This document shows, piece after piece, positions 5,543-6,374 of a stretch of 6,374 nucleotides of DNA. The notes beneath the pieces are model-generated. The model did not search any database, was not told the origin of the DNA, and saw only the letters and a list, made by a program, of their open reading frames with translations. Every line of letters starts with the position of its first letter. Positions within the stretch are counted from its first letter, which is position 1. The DNA comes from Methanosarcina sp. (lineage in GTDB: Archaea; Halobacteriota; Methanosarcinia; Methanosarcinales; Methanosarcinaceae): the NCBI GenBank assembly GCA_017883485.1, contig JADGNM010000159.1, forward strand, positions 1-6,374. Direction: 5' to 3'. A program made the translations under genes and the position numbers.

Positions 5543-6010
5543 TCAGACAGCTCTACTGGCATCTATTTTTCTTAGAATCCTCACCATTGTCTCAAGGCTC
5601 TGAACATAGTCCTCGATATCCTTCTCATCTACAAACTTAAGGATCTCATCAGCCATTTCAGCTGTGATCTTGTTTAAACAATTGTAATATTCTAGCCCCT
5701 TTTCTGTTAGCGAGACAAGCACTTTTCTTCTATCATCAGGATCGGTATTCCGAGAAACTATCCCTTTTTTCTCAAGGTCATCAACCATTCGTGTTAGACT
5801 GCTTTTTTCCATGCCAGTATACTTTCCTATGGTCGAAGGCATCATTTCACCTTCCATGCCTATAATCTTGATTACCATGGGCTGGTTCTTGCTCAGTTCA
5901 TTGAACTTGCCAGCAATTTTTTTCTGAAAAGCCTGTTCAAAGAGTACATTGTCAAGAGCATCCCATTCCATCATCAGGAGGATTGCCTTTTTCACCAACT
6001 CTTCATCCAT
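5543..6010 (-). CDS. MarR-family transcriptional regulator
   Basis: The 155-residue protein has the MarR layout: N-terminal dimerisation helices (1-40), a winged helix-turn-helix with recognition helix about 68-81 (EKSSLTRMVDDLEKKG), a wing with the family hallmark DPDDRRKVLVSLTEKG (90-105), and a C-terminal dimerisation helix (107-150). Length is normal. Members bind palindromic operators as dimers and often repress their own gene and a neighbouring transporter, letting go on binding a small aromatic compound or on oxidation. Cys111 lies after the wing, and nothing marks it as a sensor. AAGGAG is 11 nt before the ATG, a rather long spacing. Upstream, three 14-bp inverted repeats make likely operators, hinting at autoregulation. 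The TrmB-like gene follows 68 nt downstream. The family is certain; the regulated genes are inferred. Confidence 0.93.
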   Translation of the reverse strand: MDEELVKKAILLMMEWDALDNVLFEQAFQKKIAGKFNELSKNQPMVIKIIGMEGEMMPSTIGKYTGMEKSSLTRMVDDLEKKGIVSRNTDPDDRRKVLVSLTEKGLEYYNCLNKITAEMADEILKFVDEKDIEDYVQSLETMVRILRKIDASRAV

Positions 6011-6100
6011 TTTTTATGCAGCTCCTTCTCATATCGATTTTCGGACTTAAGCCTACTTCCAGGCTATAATTTCTGAGGAACATAATAATCTGAAGATAAT

Positions 6101-6159
6101 ATTGATTTTTCAACAATAAGAAATTAGATAATTGAATTATCAATGGTTGATAAATCAAC
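6101..6159. promoter_or_regulatory. Three 14-bp inverted repeats RTTGA-N4-TCAAY, probable MarR operators
   Basis: Three sites share 5-bp arms and a 4-bp A/T centre: ATTGATTTTTCAAC (6101-6114), ATTGAATTATCAAT (6131-6144) and GTTGATAAATCAAC (6146-6159). Starts are 30 and 15 bp apart. They lie 91-149 bp upstream of the MarR gene, and I found no further match in the window. Size and symmetry suit a MarR dimer. The middle site overlaps another palindrome, GATAATT-g-AATTATC (6127-6141). No TATA box for the MarR gene is clear; a weak candidate is the minus-strand complement of ctatttaatt near 6173-6182. Confidence 0.6.
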
Positions 6160-6303
6160 AATATTACTGATCCTATTTAATTCTCACGGTTTGAGTCTAT
6201 AAAATAAATAATGATGTATAAAAATGGACAAAAAGTGGATTATGAAAAATATTTAATTTTTGAGAGCAAAGCATAATGGTCGTCAATTTGTATTCGATTG
6301 ATG

Positions 6304-6311
6304 TTATATAA
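6304..6311 (+). promoter_or_regulatory. TATA box for the rightward reading frame at 6334
   Basis: The sequence ttatataa is centred about 26 bp before the ATG at 6334, which places the transcription start at or next to that ATG. With no Shine-Dalgarno sequence between them, the transcript would be leaderless, a common archaeal arrangement. The neighbouring tatatatt (6321-6328) is AT-rich too but too close to the start to act for it. Confidence 0.45.
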
Positions 6312-6333
6312 TATGTCTAATATATATTCGTAC

Positions 6334-6374
6334 ATGGGGAAACGGGGACCAAAATCAAAGTTTACTGATATTGC
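6334..6374 (+). CDS. Start of a gene cut by the window end, possibly a transposase
   Basis: Thirteen codons are visible, reading MGKRGPKSKFTDI, and the frame is open at the edge. The basic start followed by PKSKFTD resembles, from memory, the N-terminus of zinc-ribbon transposases frequent in Methanosarcina genomes; in those the next residues form a CPN-DC type zinc site. The appropriately spaced TATA box supports a leaderless start here. Too little sequence is present to be sure of either the gene or its family. If right, an insertion sequence begins within the last couple of hundred bases; I could not define its end. Confidence 0.42.
   Translation, partial: MGKRGPKSKFTDI

Larger units (their letters stand above)
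6011..6374. other. Divergent intergenic region between MarR gene and rightward frame
   Basis: Besides the three inverted repeats and the rightward TATA box, this region includes the MarR ribosome binding site and an AT-rich leader. A further short inverted pair, TCAAT and ATTGA, frames 9 nt near 6284-6302. I see no additional gene. Confidence 0.5.

Overview
The window looks archaeal and most likely comes from Methanosarcina or a close relative. The grounds are AT-rich intergenic DNA with archaeal TATA boxes, GGAGG-type ribosome binding sites, a TrmB-type regulator, a Thr/Glu-rich secreted lipoprotein with several N-glycosylation sequons, and GC-rich structured intergenic repeats of a style I associate with Methanosarcina. 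The genus is inferred from memory and composition; no search was run.

Layout: all six complete genes lie on the minus strand, so transcription runs from high to low coordinates. From the right-hand end: (1) an incomplete plus-strand reading frame at 6334, behind a leaderless-type promoter, resembling the start of a methanogen transposase; (2) a divergent AT-rich region holding three copies of a 14-bp inverted repeat (RTTGA-N4-TCAAY), good candidates for operators; (3) a MarR-family regulator (5543-6010) and a short TrmB-family HTH protein (5115-5474), 68 nt apart and probably co-transcribed; (4) a promoter region with a clear TATA box and a palindrome in the predicted leader; (5) a two-gene ABC exporter-type system, ATPase (4031-4801) then a large 12-TM permease (2459-3874); (6) a GC-rich cluster of structured repeats (2201-2455) starting 3 nt past the permease stop; (7) a secreted lipoprotein of unknown function (1144-1992) with a 12-bp coding tandem repeat; (8) a second copy of the structured repeat 44 nt past the lipoprotein stop; (9) a minimal two-TM potassium channel (318-740); (10) about 280 nt of AT-rich DNA with nothing recognisable.

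Likely working relationships: the MarR and TrmB proteins may control each other and perhaps the adjacent ABC system, but the ABC genes have their own promoter and the MarR-type sites are not repeated there, so that link is only positional. The lipoprotein and the channel appear to be independent units.

The most interesting structure is the intergenic repeat. Two copies share an exact layout (stem 1, 8-nt spacer, 18-nt hairpin, one T, 18-nt hairpin), and where the arms differ the partner strand usually differs to match. That is covariation of the kind expected for a conserved RNA or cruciform structure. Both copies follow the stop codon of a minus-strand gene. Other points worth a look are two amber (TAG) stops in a probable pyrrolysine-using lineage, a possible frameshifted tail on the TrmB-like gene, and protein-like sequence with stops, in frame, after the ABC ATPase.
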